Source: Symsagittifera roscoffensis
Taxonomy: Eukaryota; Xenacoelomorpha; Acoela; Convolutidae
Assembly: GCF_963678635.1 (NCBI RefSeq)
Contig: NC_087063.1
Coordinates: forward strand, 68,054,727 to 68,118,726
Reading direction: 5' to 3'
DNA length: 64,000 bases
In this document: positions 1 to 12,419 of the stretch, piece by piece
How positions within the stretch are numbered: the stretch's first letter is position 1
How the letters are laid out: every line of letters begins with the position of its first letter
The notes under the pieces: model-generated
What the model was told of the DNA's origin: nothing
What the model saw: the letters and a program-made list of their open reading frames with translations, nothing else
The model's database searches: none
Translations under genes and position numbers: made by a program

Positions 1-140
1 GTATGTTACAATTATATTTTTTTGTAAATTACAATTGATAGTTGACAAAACTTAGGATAATGAGAGTTACTACTTTGGTAAATTACAATTAGTTTTTGTA
101 AATTACAAATGAAAGTTGACAAAGCTTAATTAAATGAGAA
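1..140. repeat. Two-copy AT-rich direct repeat
   Basis: A unit beginning TTTTTGTAAATTACAA, followed by a TAGTTGACAAA-like stretch and ending near ATGAG, occurs at about 20-65 and again at about 93-138 with a few differences. The core TGTAAATTACAAT also appears near 58405 in the GCLM 5' region. No coding sense was found. Confidence 0.5.
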
Positions 141-589
141 AACGTTGGATTCGTAATCATGGTTTAAAGTTTAAAAAATTATGTGATAAAACTTTTGAAA
201 TTGTGTTACAGACAGAACAGAGAAATATTAACTTTGTCTTTTTTATCAAGATTTTTCAAATCTTTCGAAAAAAAAAAGGAAAAACAGTCGCCTTCTTGTG
301 CTCTTTTTATACTTTTTCTAAAACTAAATTTCATGAAAAAACTCTAAATAACAAAAACTACCAGCTTATTAACGAATTCTTTTTTAATTTGAATAACATC
401 TCGATAGTCAGAAAAAATTCTATAAATTCGAACAGTCTAACCCTGTTGACAGAAAACATTGAGAGCCACCGGAAATCAAAAATTTGACAAATTAAAAAAA
501 TCAAAATATCTTTTTCGATAACTTTTACTATTTAAATTTAAACTGAAATCAAGTAAATTAGAGAAAAACTCAATTATCTTCAAATAAAT

Positions 590-815
590 CTTTGCAGTAC
601 CCCCTGTTATCGTTGCAGTACCCCGGTTTAATTAATTTGGGCTTAAACTCAAATCACTATTTCAGTACTCCTGTTGTTTGTAGTACCCCTGTTATCTTGC
701 AGTACCCATGTTGATATTCCAGTACCCCTAATTGAGTAACTCAAAAGATTGACCTCTTATCCTTGTTATCTTCAGTAATCTTGTTATCTTCAGCACCCCA
801 GCAGCAGAAGAGCAA
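590..815. repeat. Degenerate short-period repeat (GCAGTACCCC motif)
   Basis: The words CAGTACCCC and CTGTTATCTTGCAG recur about eight times with spacings of roughly 20-40 bases (near 596, 614, 664, 682, 698, 719 and 773-800). It looks like a decayed minisatellite. The open frames crossing it are by-products of the repeat. Confidence 0.55.
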
Positions 816-2154
816 CGCAAATCAAATAATCTTCAGCGCCCAGAGGAGGCAACTGACAACGCAGAGATCAATAAAAGAGGAAGAAACAAAATACCCAGAG
901 GTAATCACAGAGGCAAAAGCATTAGTAATCCTGCAAAGCATAAAACGAATCTTCTGTTAAGCAGCCATAAATGAACCTTGGAAGAGTTTGATAATCTCAA
1001 CAAAGAACGCATTGCACAAAATCTATGCCGATTTCTGCGACAAAAAGGAAACTGAAACGTTACCTAATGATACCATTATCCATTCTTATTGGAGCTGCAG
1101 TACCGAGGAAAAAATCAACATTTAAAAAAAATCGCTGCTCGGACTTAAAGTGCTTAATTTTGCAAGATGGCACAATCTCAATCTTAAAAAAATTCGATCA
1201 TGTGATTGAATTTATATCAAAACACAAGGAGCTAATGGACATCATTACTGAAAATTTTTTGCCTGGCATGATAGTTGTGATAGTTGTATGCAAAAAAACG
1301 TCCGATATTGAATACGGATGAGGCAAAAATAAAATAGATATCCACAATAACTACATAAACGATACTTAAAAGACGAAACCAGGATACCATGAGCTTGAAC
1401 CTAATTCAATGATAAAGAACAACAGTCATTAAAGTTTCCTCTATAAGAAACAGTACTCATTTGATTGAGGAGCATAGGTACCAATTTCACAAAATTGCTT
1501 TTGCTCATTTGTCTGTCAGTATTCAAATAATTTACCCAGACCTGAAACTATCCAGTGCTTCAGTAATCGTATTCACAATAATTCAGCAAATAAGGCTCAC
1601 CCCTACTCGCGTACACTTGAAAGTTTAAAGTTCTAACATGCTAAACAAGCCATCCTATTACATTGCCCAGGGCTACTATTGTTAAGGCTAGTTGAAACTA
1701 ACTCCAAGAAAAAGTGGTAGTTGGAAATTTAACATTCTGAATTTTTATTGGTTGTAATCTGGCTCCTAACTAGCTTACTTGGTCTTTTGTATTGCGACAA
1801 TAAGGATTTTATTATTTATAATGCGCTGAATAAACGGGATGGAAAAAATTTTCCATGGGTTGCCAGTATGTTAACAAATAAAACATATCAAGTGCCTCCC
1901 AAAAGCTTCTCATGAATTAAATTGGTGCTTCTCAAGCGCACATCATTATTATTTTTACTATAAGTTTCATGATTTTATTAATTGTTTATGTTCAATCGTT
2001 TCATCACTAAAAGCGATAATTAAGAGGCTAACTTCTGCATGGTGCAGAAATATACTTTATGCTCGGGATACAGTGATCCAAATCCAGGTCCAAACATGAG
2101 TCAACATGATAGTTGAGGGGTCCCGCCATTCCCTTGGTAAGAATAGCAGTAGCA
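816..2154. other. No gene recognised
   Basis: AT-rich sequence with short open frames only. The longest (1025-1321, plus strand, 98 codons) resembles nothing I recognise and has no good start context or partner exon. A decayed gag fragment is conceivable but unsupported. Confidence 0.4.
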
Positions 2155-2318
2155 GTCTATATGTGAGGCAATCAGGGGGGGTGGGTGATGACCCCCATGT
2201 ATTAACATAGGCTATAGAGTATATATTCCCTATCCTAATACATATGGTGATGACCGGATACTCTATAGCCTATGGTAATACATGGGGTCATCACCCCCCT
2301 GATCGTCTCACACATATA
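2155..2318. repeat. Foldback (inverted repeat) element, about 160 bp
   Basis: The left arm, about 2158-2222, is mirrored as its reverse complement at about 2256-2318. Shared words include ATGTGAGGC/GTCTCACACAT, GGGTGATGACCCCCATGT and ATAGGCTATAGAGTAT. The loop is about 33 bases. The arms differ by a few substitutions and one short indel. The structure fits a MITE or foldback transposon; no target duplication was identified. Confidence 0.75.
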
Positions 2319-2664
2319 CTACTAGCAGTAGTGATTCCCCGTTTCCAAAACCACAAACTTGTTGATAGGCTGCAAATGAACTGATATTTGTCATGTATGT
2401 CTGGTCTGAACATGAACTGGCCTGCAAGATTAAAGATTTCTAGACAAAGCACCTCATCAATCACCACCATCATGATATTGGTCAACTAGCCCCCCCCCCC
2501 AGACTGCGTGGAATATGACACCCAACATGCTTCAAGATCCGCGATTTGTTCATTTCCAGACTTCAGTTAGGAGCGGCTATCAGCATCATCTGCATAACAC
2601 TCTCAGCTATGAATACCAGCATGGCGTAAACGAATTGCATTTCCGGAAGCATAATTTAGTAACA
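2319..2664. other. Unassigned stretch beside the decayed LTR element
   Basis: No gene seen. It contains a C run at 2490-2499. Similarity to the younger LTR element begins only at about 2665, so this piece lies outside the recognisable part of the old element. Confidence 0.35.
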
Positions 2665-3973
2665 TTTGGTATTCCAATGATATTATGTTCATCATCTGCT
2701 ATATTTTTCCATAATTCGTTAAGGTTGATCCTTGTGCGGTTGCTAGCCTGCTTGTTTTTTTGAAGGGTATTAATTTTGGATGTAAAGTTTTTATTTCATT
2801 CCAAGTGTGGTTGTTGATGTTGTTTTTTTCCGCTCCAGAACCTATCAAAAAACCATTTTCAAGGTCTGGTGTTTGAATTTCTTTACATTTTGGACTTTCT
2901 AAAAGAAGTGGGATTGTCCAAATTTTTTCTTTTTGGTAAATGCGATTCTTTAGGTATATGTTGATAAATGTTATTTGTGCTTGAACATTCTGCGGGATTT
3001 TCTTCTGTTATTTCTTCTACTGTTTTTATTGTTTTGTTACTGCTTACAGGTCTTGTATAATAATTTAAGAGAAATTGATCATGATTTTGACAGATGTGGA
3101 ATGTATTGTTTGTTGGTATATAATAGGTTCGTAGTCATTTTCAACATGTATCATGTTAAATGAAATTGCATTTTCTGTGTCACTTTCACTGTCTGTGGAT
3201 TCGCAATTGATGTGATTTAATTGCAAATCTGTGCGTTTGTTACTATCAATACCAGGGAGTCTGGTTGAGTTTCTTCAGTTGTTTGTATTGGGTTTATTTG
3301 CTTTTGATGTTTAGGTGTACTACTCTTATAATTTTGTTGTGAATTATGATAACGTTTGTTATTCCTATGTGGTAATTATGACTAGTTTCTTTGGCTGTTG
3401 TTATAACTTGAATTTCTCTTCTGTGAATTATCGCGTGATCTATTTTGATAGTTGTTTTATTTTGATCTGTGATAGTTTGATCTGTTGTTAGAATAATCCG
3501 TGATCTACTATTTTGATATCTATGATTTCGATCATTCTAATAGTTTCTATTCCTATCGTTGGAATAATTTCTGTTTCTATTGTATGAAGAGTTTCTAGAT
3601 TGCTCATTTGAATAGTTACTATTCCTAGAATTTGCATGGGAACTAGCATTAAACAAAAATTCAGGTTGGTTTGAATTTGATCTTGAATAATTATTTCGAT
3701 ATTGAATATTTCGACTGTTCGATCGACTATATCTGTTTTCTGAGAAATTTCGTGAATTTCTTTGATTTGGTGATCGTCCTCGATAATTTGGGTTATGAGG
3801 TGATTGTTGTCTAGAGTATTTTAATATATTTGGAAGTGGTTTTCTTGAACTATTATTACTCTGAATAATTTTGTTGGGTAAATTTTGATCTTTTTTTGTG
3901 TACTGATAAAAAAATTTATTTGGTTTTCTTTTTGTTTTTGTGGTTTATTTTGAGTGTCTTTTTGTTTTTGTCT

Positions 3974-4015
3974 GCATTTGGCAATGCTGTGTCCAGATCT
4001 TTGGCAATAATTGCA
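3974..4015 (-). other. CCHC zinc knuckle of the decayed gag
   Basis: On the minus strand the codons read C-N-Y-C-Q-R-S-G-H-S-I-A-K-C, a perfect retroviral nucleocapsid knuckle. It is followed by a basic Gln/Lys-rich and Asn/Arg-rich tail, as in the younger element. It binds nucleic acid in functional relatives. Confidence 0.85.
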
Positions 4016-7000
4016 GCATTTTTTGAATGATGGTTTACCTTTAAAATTTGGGTTTTTCTCGTATATGTTTTAGATTTCAGTGATTTTTTCAGATAATTCT
4101 GTATCGGAGTCGTAAATGTTGTTTAATTGTGAAGTAGTTGTTTGGATGTTGTTGACGTATTGTAGCTTTAGGTTTTCCGTTTCTTCTAATTTCATGGTGA
4201 TTTCCCATTGTTCTAGCTTATCTACTAGTTTCCTATTACTAGATCTGGTTATCGGACTGAGGAAGGATGTGATGCTCTCTTTTTTATTGCTATTTTTCGC
4301 AATTGAGGTGTTAAAGTCGTCATTAGGATTTCTGTCATCTTTGTATTTTTTATAATCATGGGTTTTGAGTGAATATGCTTTTCGGACTAGTGTTTCAATT
4401 CTTACTGCACGTAGTTTAATTGTTTCATTTGGTAGTCAACGAATTTTCTTGCATGAAACTCTTTGCTGTTGTTTGTTTCTTCAGAATCAAACGTTTTTGA
4501 GATTTCTTGTGTGAATCTTTTCCAATCTGATTTTTTTTCTATAGGTTAAACTGAAAACCATTTTTGGGCTGCGCCGTCAAGTGTGATTTGGATTAAGTCT
4601 GTGCGTTCTTGTATCCAATTTTGATGAAGTGGCGTGTTTACTGGTGCAGGTCCTATATTTCAAATCAAATTTGCTGTGACTGCATTTAGGTAATCTTCTA
4701 CAGAGTATTCAGGGTCTCTGCCTGTAAATAACATTAGTGGCAATCGATGATATTGATGATCCACCCATTAGGTATAGATTTATAGTCATTTGTAGTGATT
4801 CTGCGGCAGTTGGTTTTTTTGTTGTTTCATGTTGCTGTAATTAATATGGTAATGGGGATTCATTTTGCATATGAGTTGGTTGGTATGATTTTGTATTCGT
4901 TGGGTTTTGTTGTTGAAAATTATTTTTGTAGGTGATGAGTTATTTCTAGGTTGTCGCATTTGTCATCTCGTGTGTATGGTTCGAAAATATCTGGTCGGTC
5001 AATATTTTGTCAATATATAGTCTTTGTCTTGAATAAAATTGTTGATGATTTTGATTATAGTATTCTTCATCATCTGATGGAAAATATTTAGTTGTGTAAT
5101 TAGGGGGTTGATTTGTGGTATGGTATCTATTTGTATTATTTTTATTTTGTTGAAAAAATGGGTAATTTTCACTTTGCTTTTGTGAAGATTGTGGTTGATC
5201 AGTGAAATTTACTGTTTTTGATGTCTGTTGTGGTATATTTTGACAAGTAAAAATGAGTAGGTCTGAGTATTCGTATTAATGGTTTTGTTGTTTTCGACCT
5301 ATTTACATAGTTATAATTATGTTTCGCGAAATTATTTCTATGTGATGTTTTTTGTTTATATGATGATTTTGTTACTCCTCGAAATGTTGGGTAACCCATT
5401 TGTGAAAATTTTTGAGCAACAGAAGGTTTTACTGTGTATTGTATAATTTTGTGTTGTAGCGTTGGGTTTTTTAGTTTTGGAGTTGTGAAATTGGGTTGAA
5501 TAGGTGAAAAGCTTCATTGTGCTTCTGTTGTTGATATTGTTTCAACTATTTCTTTGCTTACGAAATGTGATGGAGTTCGTATATCTTAATGTGTAAATTT
5601 TCTTGTTCATTTTTAGTTGTCATGATTCATAAAAGCAGAGTTTAAGTTATTCTTTCCTGTTCTTTCAGGTAAGAATATATTGTAGTTTAAAGGTGTTGCG
5701 TCAATTGTAGTGGGTATACTCTAACATGACCTTTGTCAATAGAGATTGTGCTAATTGCTTGACTTGATATATCTGTTGGTATATTAATAAAAGATTCATG
5801 AGACCATTCAGGGTCCCAAACATAGTCTGATTGTTCCGCTAATACTGTTTCATCGTCTGTATTTTGTGGTCTAAAACTTTTTATTGCTTGTGCAATAAGA
5901 TCATTCTTATGACTAAAATAATCGATTATGAACCATGCTAAGATTTTTATAAATCGTGTTTAACATGTTGTGTTATGTCATCACTAGTTAAATCTTCACG
6001 GATTGCATTCAAGATTTTTCAAAATGTATGTATTTCTTGTCGTATAGTTGTGTGTCGAGATGTTTGAGTCGTTGAATCGCTTTGAGGTTCTTTCAATTCT
6101 AATATAGATATATAGCTATAGATAAGTGAGAATACATCTTTTGTGAATTTTGAGTTTGTTCTTTGTGAGTTTTGATGTGGTATACTTTTGATGTATTGCG
6201 TAAAAACTTTTGAGAATTCAATATCTACGTCATCAGTTTGAATGAGATATTTGTCAAGAAATGCGTTTGGTGATCTGATTTCTATAGTGTATATTCCATA
6301 TTGTGATATGAGACTACATATACCTTTGAGATAGTGGTCAAGAAGTAGTCTTTTGATTTTTACATCGTGAATTTTTTTTGTGCATGGACTTTCTCCTTTT
6401 TCGAATAAATTTGCGATTAAATTTTGGCGAAAGTGTACCTGTCCTCGAGCTTCAGTTAATGGATGTATTAAAAATGGGAGTACCTAATCTTCTAGGTTAT
6501 CTTCATTTTGAATCATTTCTGTGTTGTATGACTGTTAGCGTGTAATTTTCAATGTGTCTTATTGGTTGATTCCAATTGTACAGACCTATTGGTTTGTTTG
6601 TGTAACAATTTTTTACTGATGCTGGTGACGTGATTTCTAAGTCAGTAAAATATATTTGATCGTCGATTTGATGGTTTTTCTTTATTTAGTTTTTTAAATT
6701 ATGGAGTTTTTGTATTGCGGTTGTTTCTGATTCTGAGACTGGCTTTTTTCGTTTTGAAAATCGTTTGCTAGTAATTTGTTTTTGTTTGTTAATAATTTTC
6801 TTTCTCTGTGTTTGTCTTTTTGTTCTTATGTATCCTATTGCTTGTCTGTGTGGTGTGATTACGAGGGCGTTTCTTTCGTCGTTAGTTAAACAATTGTGTA
6901 TTAAAACTGTTTGTTTGTTTCCTAAATTGTCTCTTGACATAAGGTTTGGGATGATGAATGCAATATTGGGATTAGTGATTTCTAATTTTTAAACTGTTAG

Positions 7001-8229
7001 TTCCTACAATTTTTTGTGGTTAGCTTAACTTGGGTCGTATTTGTTGGGTTAGAGAGAAAAGCGTATAACGATTCGTGAGAATGAATATTACTTTCTCGTG
7101 AATAATTCTAAGTTAAGATATTTTACCTAATCATACTTAGGGGTTGTGATTTGTGATCGAGACTTGGAGAATAGTAAATAGGTCCACAAGGCTCAGGTAT
7201 AATTAGAACGCAAGTAGTTTGTTAGAGACTATTTTATGACGTACTAAGTTTCAGTTGCTTAGCCTGGGTCATCTAAAATGAATGGGATCAAGTGAAGGAT
7301 GAGCAATCGAAGTTCTTCACTGTTTATCCTAATTAGAATGGTTAGCTATTTGAAAAATTTCTGTTATTTCTGGGTCTTTGATAAGGGTTGGGCAGTGAAA
7401 CGACGTTTGAGGTTGTTAGACACTAATTATTGTGGGAGGGGGAGAACAAAATTGTTCAATTTGATTCAAGGATAAGCCTTGACTATCGGAAATTTAAATT
7501 TAGTTTAATTTAATTTAAAGATCCAAGGGAAGCCTATATGATCTGTTATTTGAAATGAAATTAATTTAGGTGCAAACAAGGATAAGCCTTGACAGCTTAA
7601 TGATAAAAGGTTAAGTTAAAAAGGTTAAGTTTTTAGTTTTGATGAGTGGTATTTTTTAAGATTTGGTGTTATGTTTTTAGGTGATGAAGCTGGGATGAGG
7701 AGAGGATTTACATATACTAACAAATTATGTTTTATACTAACTAATTTTTGTAATTTTATAATCAATAAATACTTTTTCAAGATGTTTTTTAATTTACAGC
7801 TGATTTAAGGAAAACGACTAGTGTTGTTTTTATCAGTCGTTATTCTATAATTATTAGGTTTAGCGCCATGAAAGGTTATTGAAGATGGTTCTTCAAAATT
7901 TTATGTAAGTAAATGAATATTTAAATTTATTGCTGGTAGTATTCTAAATACACAAGTTTGATCTCGTTTTTGTTGTACAATCATGAAATCGATTGGTAGG
8001 TTTCTTCCTAGTCGTATGCCGCCTCTTGTTCGATGTCTTCTTCCAACCGGGTAGTTCTCGTATTGTTCGGAATATTGGATCTGATCTATTGAGTCGTAGA
8101 GACTTATCTACTAAGTTTTTGTCATATACTATTTTTGAAATGTTGTATTTGTCCAATTCTAATCTAGTTTTTTCTACATCTAGGTTAGTTAATGTCTGTT
8201 CGAGACTTTTGGTCGTCGCACCAGATGAT

Positions 8230-8247
8230 TTATATCTGGTCGCACCA
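8230..8247 (-). promoter_or_regulatory. Putative primer-binding site
   Basis: Immediately inside the LTR, two bases after its terminal CA on the minus strand, the sequence TGGTGCGACCAGA begins. TGG right after the LTR is the usual complement of a tRNA CCA end. The motif TCTGGTGCGAC recurs once about 23 bases further in, so the site looks duplicated. The tRNA was not identified. Confidence 0.6.
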
Positions 8248-8249
8248 GA

Positions 8250-8627
8250 TGAGTTATATCCTTTTGGGTATACTCATAGAGTAATTTCAGATAAGGGACA
8301 CCGTCTGCTCGTCACACTATCTTATTTTCGGCCGGAGAGATTCGTGCAACTTCTTAGTCTAATACCGATCTTAATCTTACTCTAATATCTCCTAGTCTGA
8401 ATAGATCTAGTGTACACCGGTTTATGCGAGTTAGTTCCAGAATGAGAGCAACTGTATTCTAAGCTTAATTCAAGTTGTTCTGGTGTTGAAACTACAAGTA
8501 GTTTCAACATTTACAAATAAGAGGGTTGTTAGTTTGATGGAGTATGATTGGTTAGTATTCAATATTTTATAGAGATAAAAGATCAGAATAATATCCAATA
8601 ATAAATTCTAGTTTAGATCTGGTTCCA
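8250..8627 (-). repeat. 5' LTR of the decayed element (378 bp)
   Basis: Bounded by TG and CA (plus strand TGAGTTATATCC to GATCTGGTTCCA). It is clearly homologous over its length to the LTR at 23841-24250, including a long shared block at about 8271-8375. On the minus strand it starts TGGAACC. A CCAAT box is conserved (plus-strand GATTGGTTAG near 8545). The poly(A) signal found in the other LTR is mutated here (CATAAA in place of AATAAA). A perfect 12-bp hairpin lies at 8484-8509. Confidence 0.85.
8484..8509 (-). promoter_or_regulatory. LTR hairpin, copy 1
   Basis: Plus strand TGTTGAAACTAC, loop AA, GTAGTTTCAACA: 12 perfect pairs around a 2-base loop. It aligns with 24108-24135 in the other LTR, where two base pairs are changed on both sides so that pairing is kept. 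Confidence 0.7.
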
Positions 8628-9683
8628 AAAAAAGGAAAAAAAAATCGCATATATCACAATTACAATTGTACTTTTATCTAAATTATAATTGATTATAAGC
8701 ACCAAATTTAGATTTTTAAAGGTTTTATAATGCATTTTAATGACAGCAATTTTTGTGACCTTATAAGAAATTATAATCAATTATGATTTTTTTTATAGTT
8801 TTTCTGAAAGATTGATATTATTTCTTTATAATCCCTTTTTCTGTCGAAAATCTCTAACTTGATATGTCTTGACACATTTTGGTTCATCTGAGCGCACAAT
8901 TTAACACCAAACAAACGTTTCATGGATATCGCTTCTATTAATTGAAAAGTTACCGCAGTGAAAAAAAAATTTCTGTCAAACAAATCATGAAACTATAGCA
9001 AAGTGCTGATATTTTGGTGGTTGAAAAAACTTACACGATAATTGCACGAAACATATCGCGCGTTAATTGTCTGAAATTGGCCAGAATAGCAATCTTAAAC
9101 CATGAAAATTTTACGAGAAATGATCATAGGTGAAATATATTCTTTTCAAATTTAGGCTCAAGACAACAAAACCATTTGAACGAGAAAACAATTTCGTCAA
9201 TGATGGCTAGTTAAGAAAACGATTTTGTCTGACGAAAAAAAAACCACCCCGAGAACAAATATTTTGTTACTTTTGTTACAAAATTTGGAACAATGGAACA
9301 AGATATAACACAAAATAGTAGAGATTCATTAGCTTACTTTTGATTTTTTTCTTGTTTCAATCTCCAAACTGAATTTTATATGGTTGGATTGTACTCCACT
9401 TCTTACGCAGTTAATGGTTATTGTTGTTTTTTGTTTTTAATTGCCCGATAGAAATTTTGAATTTGCAATAAGAAACTGATATTCAGCACAGGTTTTCTGC
9501 TAATTAAACAAATTTTACTACAGCCTCTTCAAAATAAACATCTTATAGTGTTTTCAATATGCTAAATGAAAATTCCAGTACAGATCCATTATACCTCGAA
9601 ATTATTGTCATTTAATTTTTTTTGGCTTAGTTAAAACACGTTTCAGTCAAAACCAGTACTATAAATTGCATAAACTCGATTTT
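8628..9683. other. Repeat-derived sequence, no gene
   Basis: AT-rich. Contains TTATAATCAATTATGATT at 8771-8788, which occurs inverted at 23747-23764, and a partial member of the GACTGCTCGTAT family at about 9030-9250 (motifs ATCGCGCGTTAATTG, GGCCAGAATAGCAAT, AGGTGAAATAT). Confidence 0.5.
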
Positions 9684-10491
9684 GTAAGAAACAAGACTGC
9701 TCGTATCACAAAGAAGCCTCAAAAAATCCGACTGCTTTTCAAAATTAATGGAACAGTGTTCGCTTTAATCAGATGGATAGATGTTTCAGACAAAAACGAA
9801 CAATTAATTATATATTTTTGAGATTTTCTTTAACAATTATCCTTCCACACACCATTGAAAGCACAAAGTGGTAGATTTTGCTCCTTTTAAGGTTGAAATT
9901 ATGACAAATGGCCTGCTTCAACCAATTTGGATCGATTTCTAAATTGGATTAAATCTCCGCTTACGCGTTAAAAGCGCGGAAGATTTTGAGCATTAATTGT
10001 ACCAAAATGGCCAAATTGGCAATATTTAAAACCCCATAGCTACTGAAAATAGTTAGATATCATTTTAAATTTGATCTCAGACAAGAGTACATTGCATTAC
10101 AAATATTCCGTCTCTTTCTTCAATAGTCAGAACAATAATTTGGTCTTAGCGTCAAAATTGTTCAATAATACTTTATTTAAAAGATGTTCCAACTTTCGAT
10201 GAAATTGCAGAATTTTTTTGCTCGTTCTGGTTTACCTTTGTTCAGTTCACTTTCGACCTCTTAACTATACGTTTCTGTCGGAATTGTTTATAGCTCTGCA
10301 AGATTTTGTCGTTTTGAGCTCAGAATAAGAACAAGTATATAAATTTCACCTGTGATTTTTTCAGATAGTTACGGAATTTTGACATTGCTATTTTGGCCAT
10401 TTTAAGATAATTAACTTGCAATATTTTGCGTTTTTATAACACGCGTAAGAGACAAATTTTTGCGTCTCGAATCAATTTCTTTTTTAAATTA
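9684..10491 (+). repeat. Left arm of an 808-bp inverted pair; member of the GACTGCTCGTAT family
   Basis: Starts AAGAAACAAGACTGCTCGTATCA and runs to a TTAAATT. Its reverse complement is found at 16122-16929 with a modest number of changes. Within it are two head-to-head copies of the family core (GGCCAAATTGGCAAT forward near 10005 and the equivalent reversed near 10395). No coding capacity. Confidence 0.8.
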
Positions 10492-10942
10492 ATAGTGTTC
10501 GCTTTTATAGGTGGATAGATTTTTCAGAAAAAAATGAACAAACAATTAAATTGCTTATTGAGATTTTCTTTAACAATCATCCTTCCACACACCATTGAAA
10601 GCACAAAGTGGTAGATTTTGCTCCTTTTAAGTTTGATGGCCTGCTTCAACCAATTTGGATCGATTTCTAAATTGGATTGAATCTCCGCTTACGCGTTAAA
10701 AACGCGGAAGATATTGGGCATTAATTGTACCAAAATGGCCAAATTGGCAATCTTTAAAACCCCATAGCAACAAAAAATGGTGACATATCTTTTTAGTTTT
10801 GAGCTCAGAAAAAGAATAGCTTGCGGTTGATGTATAGAAATTCCCTAAAAAATGGCTGGTTAAAAAGTCGAAATTCGTCAAAAGAGAAAAACATTTTTTG
10901 CTTGGGCTAATTTAGTTCCAATAAAAAAATTTGAAATTGCTT
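10492..10942 (+). repeat. Further partial copy of the GACTGCTCGTAT family
   Basis: Repeats the section 9745-10060 (AGTGTTCGCTTT, TCCTTCCACACACCATTGAA, CTCCGCTTACGCGTTAAAA) directly downstream of the first copy, so the two form a tandem pair. Confidence 0.7.
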
Positions 10943-12188
10943 ATACATAGTTTTTCTGTTCTTTTGAATTTTGGACACAAAGTTGTTTTTAAAAAAGCAT
11001 TATGTCTGAAATGACAAAGTTTGAAGTTATTATAAACATTTTAAGGGAGGATTAGAAACTATTTGTTTGTTATCGAAAAAAGAATATATTCTGAATCTTC
11101 CATAAGATTTTTGTAATACTCTAAGATTTTATCACTTCCAAATTCTGATGATTGTTTTGCCTGTTTTATGCATTTGTCATATCAGTTTTTGCCCTTATGC
11201 GATTTCAATTTGATCATGGACAAAATTTAAATATTTGCGGTTTTTCAAGCGTATGTTGTGTTTTTTTTGAAAAAAAAATTATTTGCGAATTGCCACATGA
11301 AATTTATATATAATTGACAATATTTTTGGTACTCTAAGTTAGATTTTTATCTCCCGGCTTTATTTCAATCAATAATGAATGTCGCATGATTTCCATTGGT
11401 GTTTTACGCAAAAAATTTAAAAATAAGAGCAGAGATCATAGCAACTTTAAAAAAAAAACTTAAATTTTTTTTAGCAGAGATCATAGCAATCAATATATTT
11501 CACACTAATTTTTGAACAGGCGAACACTTCAAAACTATTACAACAATATGAAAAATATTTTCTGTTCAACAATACATAGTTTTTCTGTTTTTTTGAATAA
11601 CTTTTCTTTTGAATTTTGGACACAAAGTTGTTTTTAAAAAAGCATTATGTCTGAAACGACAAAGTTTGAAGTTATTATAAACATTTTAAGGGAGGATTAG
11701 AAACTATTTGTTTGTTATCGGAAAAAGAATATATTCTGAATCTTCCATAAGATTTTTGTAATACTCTAAGATTTTATCACTTCCAAATTCTGATGATTGT
11801 TTTGCCTGTTTTATGCATTTGTCATATCAGTTTTTGCCCTTATGCGATTTCAATTTGATCATGGACAAAATTTAAATATTTGCGGTTTTTCAAGCGTATG
11901 TTGTGTTTTTTTTTTTTCATTGCCACATGAAATTTATATATAATTGACAATATTTTTGGTACTCTAAGTTAGATTTTTATCTCCCGGCTTTATTTCAATC
12001 AATAATGAATGTCGCATGATTTCCATTGGTGTTTTACGCAAAAAATTTAAAAATAAGAGCAGAGATCATAGCAACTTAAAAAAAAACTTAAATTTTTTTT
12101 AGCAGAGATCATAGCAATCAATAGATTTCACACTAATTTTTGAACAGGCGAACACTTCAAACCTATTACAACAATATGAAAAATATAT
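10943..12188. repeat. Tandem duplication, two units of about 620 bp
   Basis: Unit 1 is 10943-11571 and unit 2 is 11572-12188; both start ATACATAGTTTTTCTGTT and end near CAACAATATGAAAAATAT. Nearly all bases agree; the differences are short indels, mostly in A/T runs. A more diverged copy of the same unit sits at about 18795-19395. No ORF is conserved. Confidence 0.85.
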
Positions 12189-12419
12189 TTCAATTCAATG
12201 GAAATCAAAAGAAATCAGTTTTCAATGGTTGAGCATCAGCATGATCAGCGCTACCGAAAATGATAGTGCAAGTATCTCCCTCTTCAATGTTTTTGAGCAG
12301 ACATGGGCGTCTAGAGACCCAGGGAATAAATATCTTGGTCTTTGAAACATGACTGCAGACAAAAACACAATTTTAGCTGCTGTCACCAAACATAGTTGAT
12401 AGTAAAAATTGACGTATAC

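Larger units (their letters stand above)
2665..8249 (-). pseudogene. Decayed Ty3/Gypsy-type element, internal part (leader, gag, start of protease)
   Basis: Read on the minus strand from the LTR at 8250, this stretch gives a primer-binding site, a leader of about 1.3 kb, a long gag-like region full of stops and frameshifts (about 6950 down to 4100), an Arg/Asn/Ser-rich nucleocapsid tail and the beginning of an aspartic protease. It ends at about 2665. The zinc knuckle is intact at 3974-4015 (C-X2-C-X4-H-X4-C). Sequence from about 2665 to 4050 aligns with 36.7-38.1 kb of the younger element. The protease DSG motif has become GSG (GAT to GGT at 2840-2842), so it would be inactive. RT and everything downstream are missing. 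The element is dead, but it keeps the 5' end that the younger copy lacks. Confidence 0.8.

Noticed and set aside
2160-2320. CRISPR-like or rho-independent terminator interpretation of the strong palindromes
   Set aside because: The sequence is eukaryotic (spliced genes, LINE, Ty3 elements); there are no regularly spaced identical repeats with unique spacers.
7944-8385. Overlapping frames of 70 and 130 codons on both strands as genes
   Set aside because: They run through the leader and LTR of the decayed element (the LTR boundary at 8250 falls within the longer one) and lack any domain.
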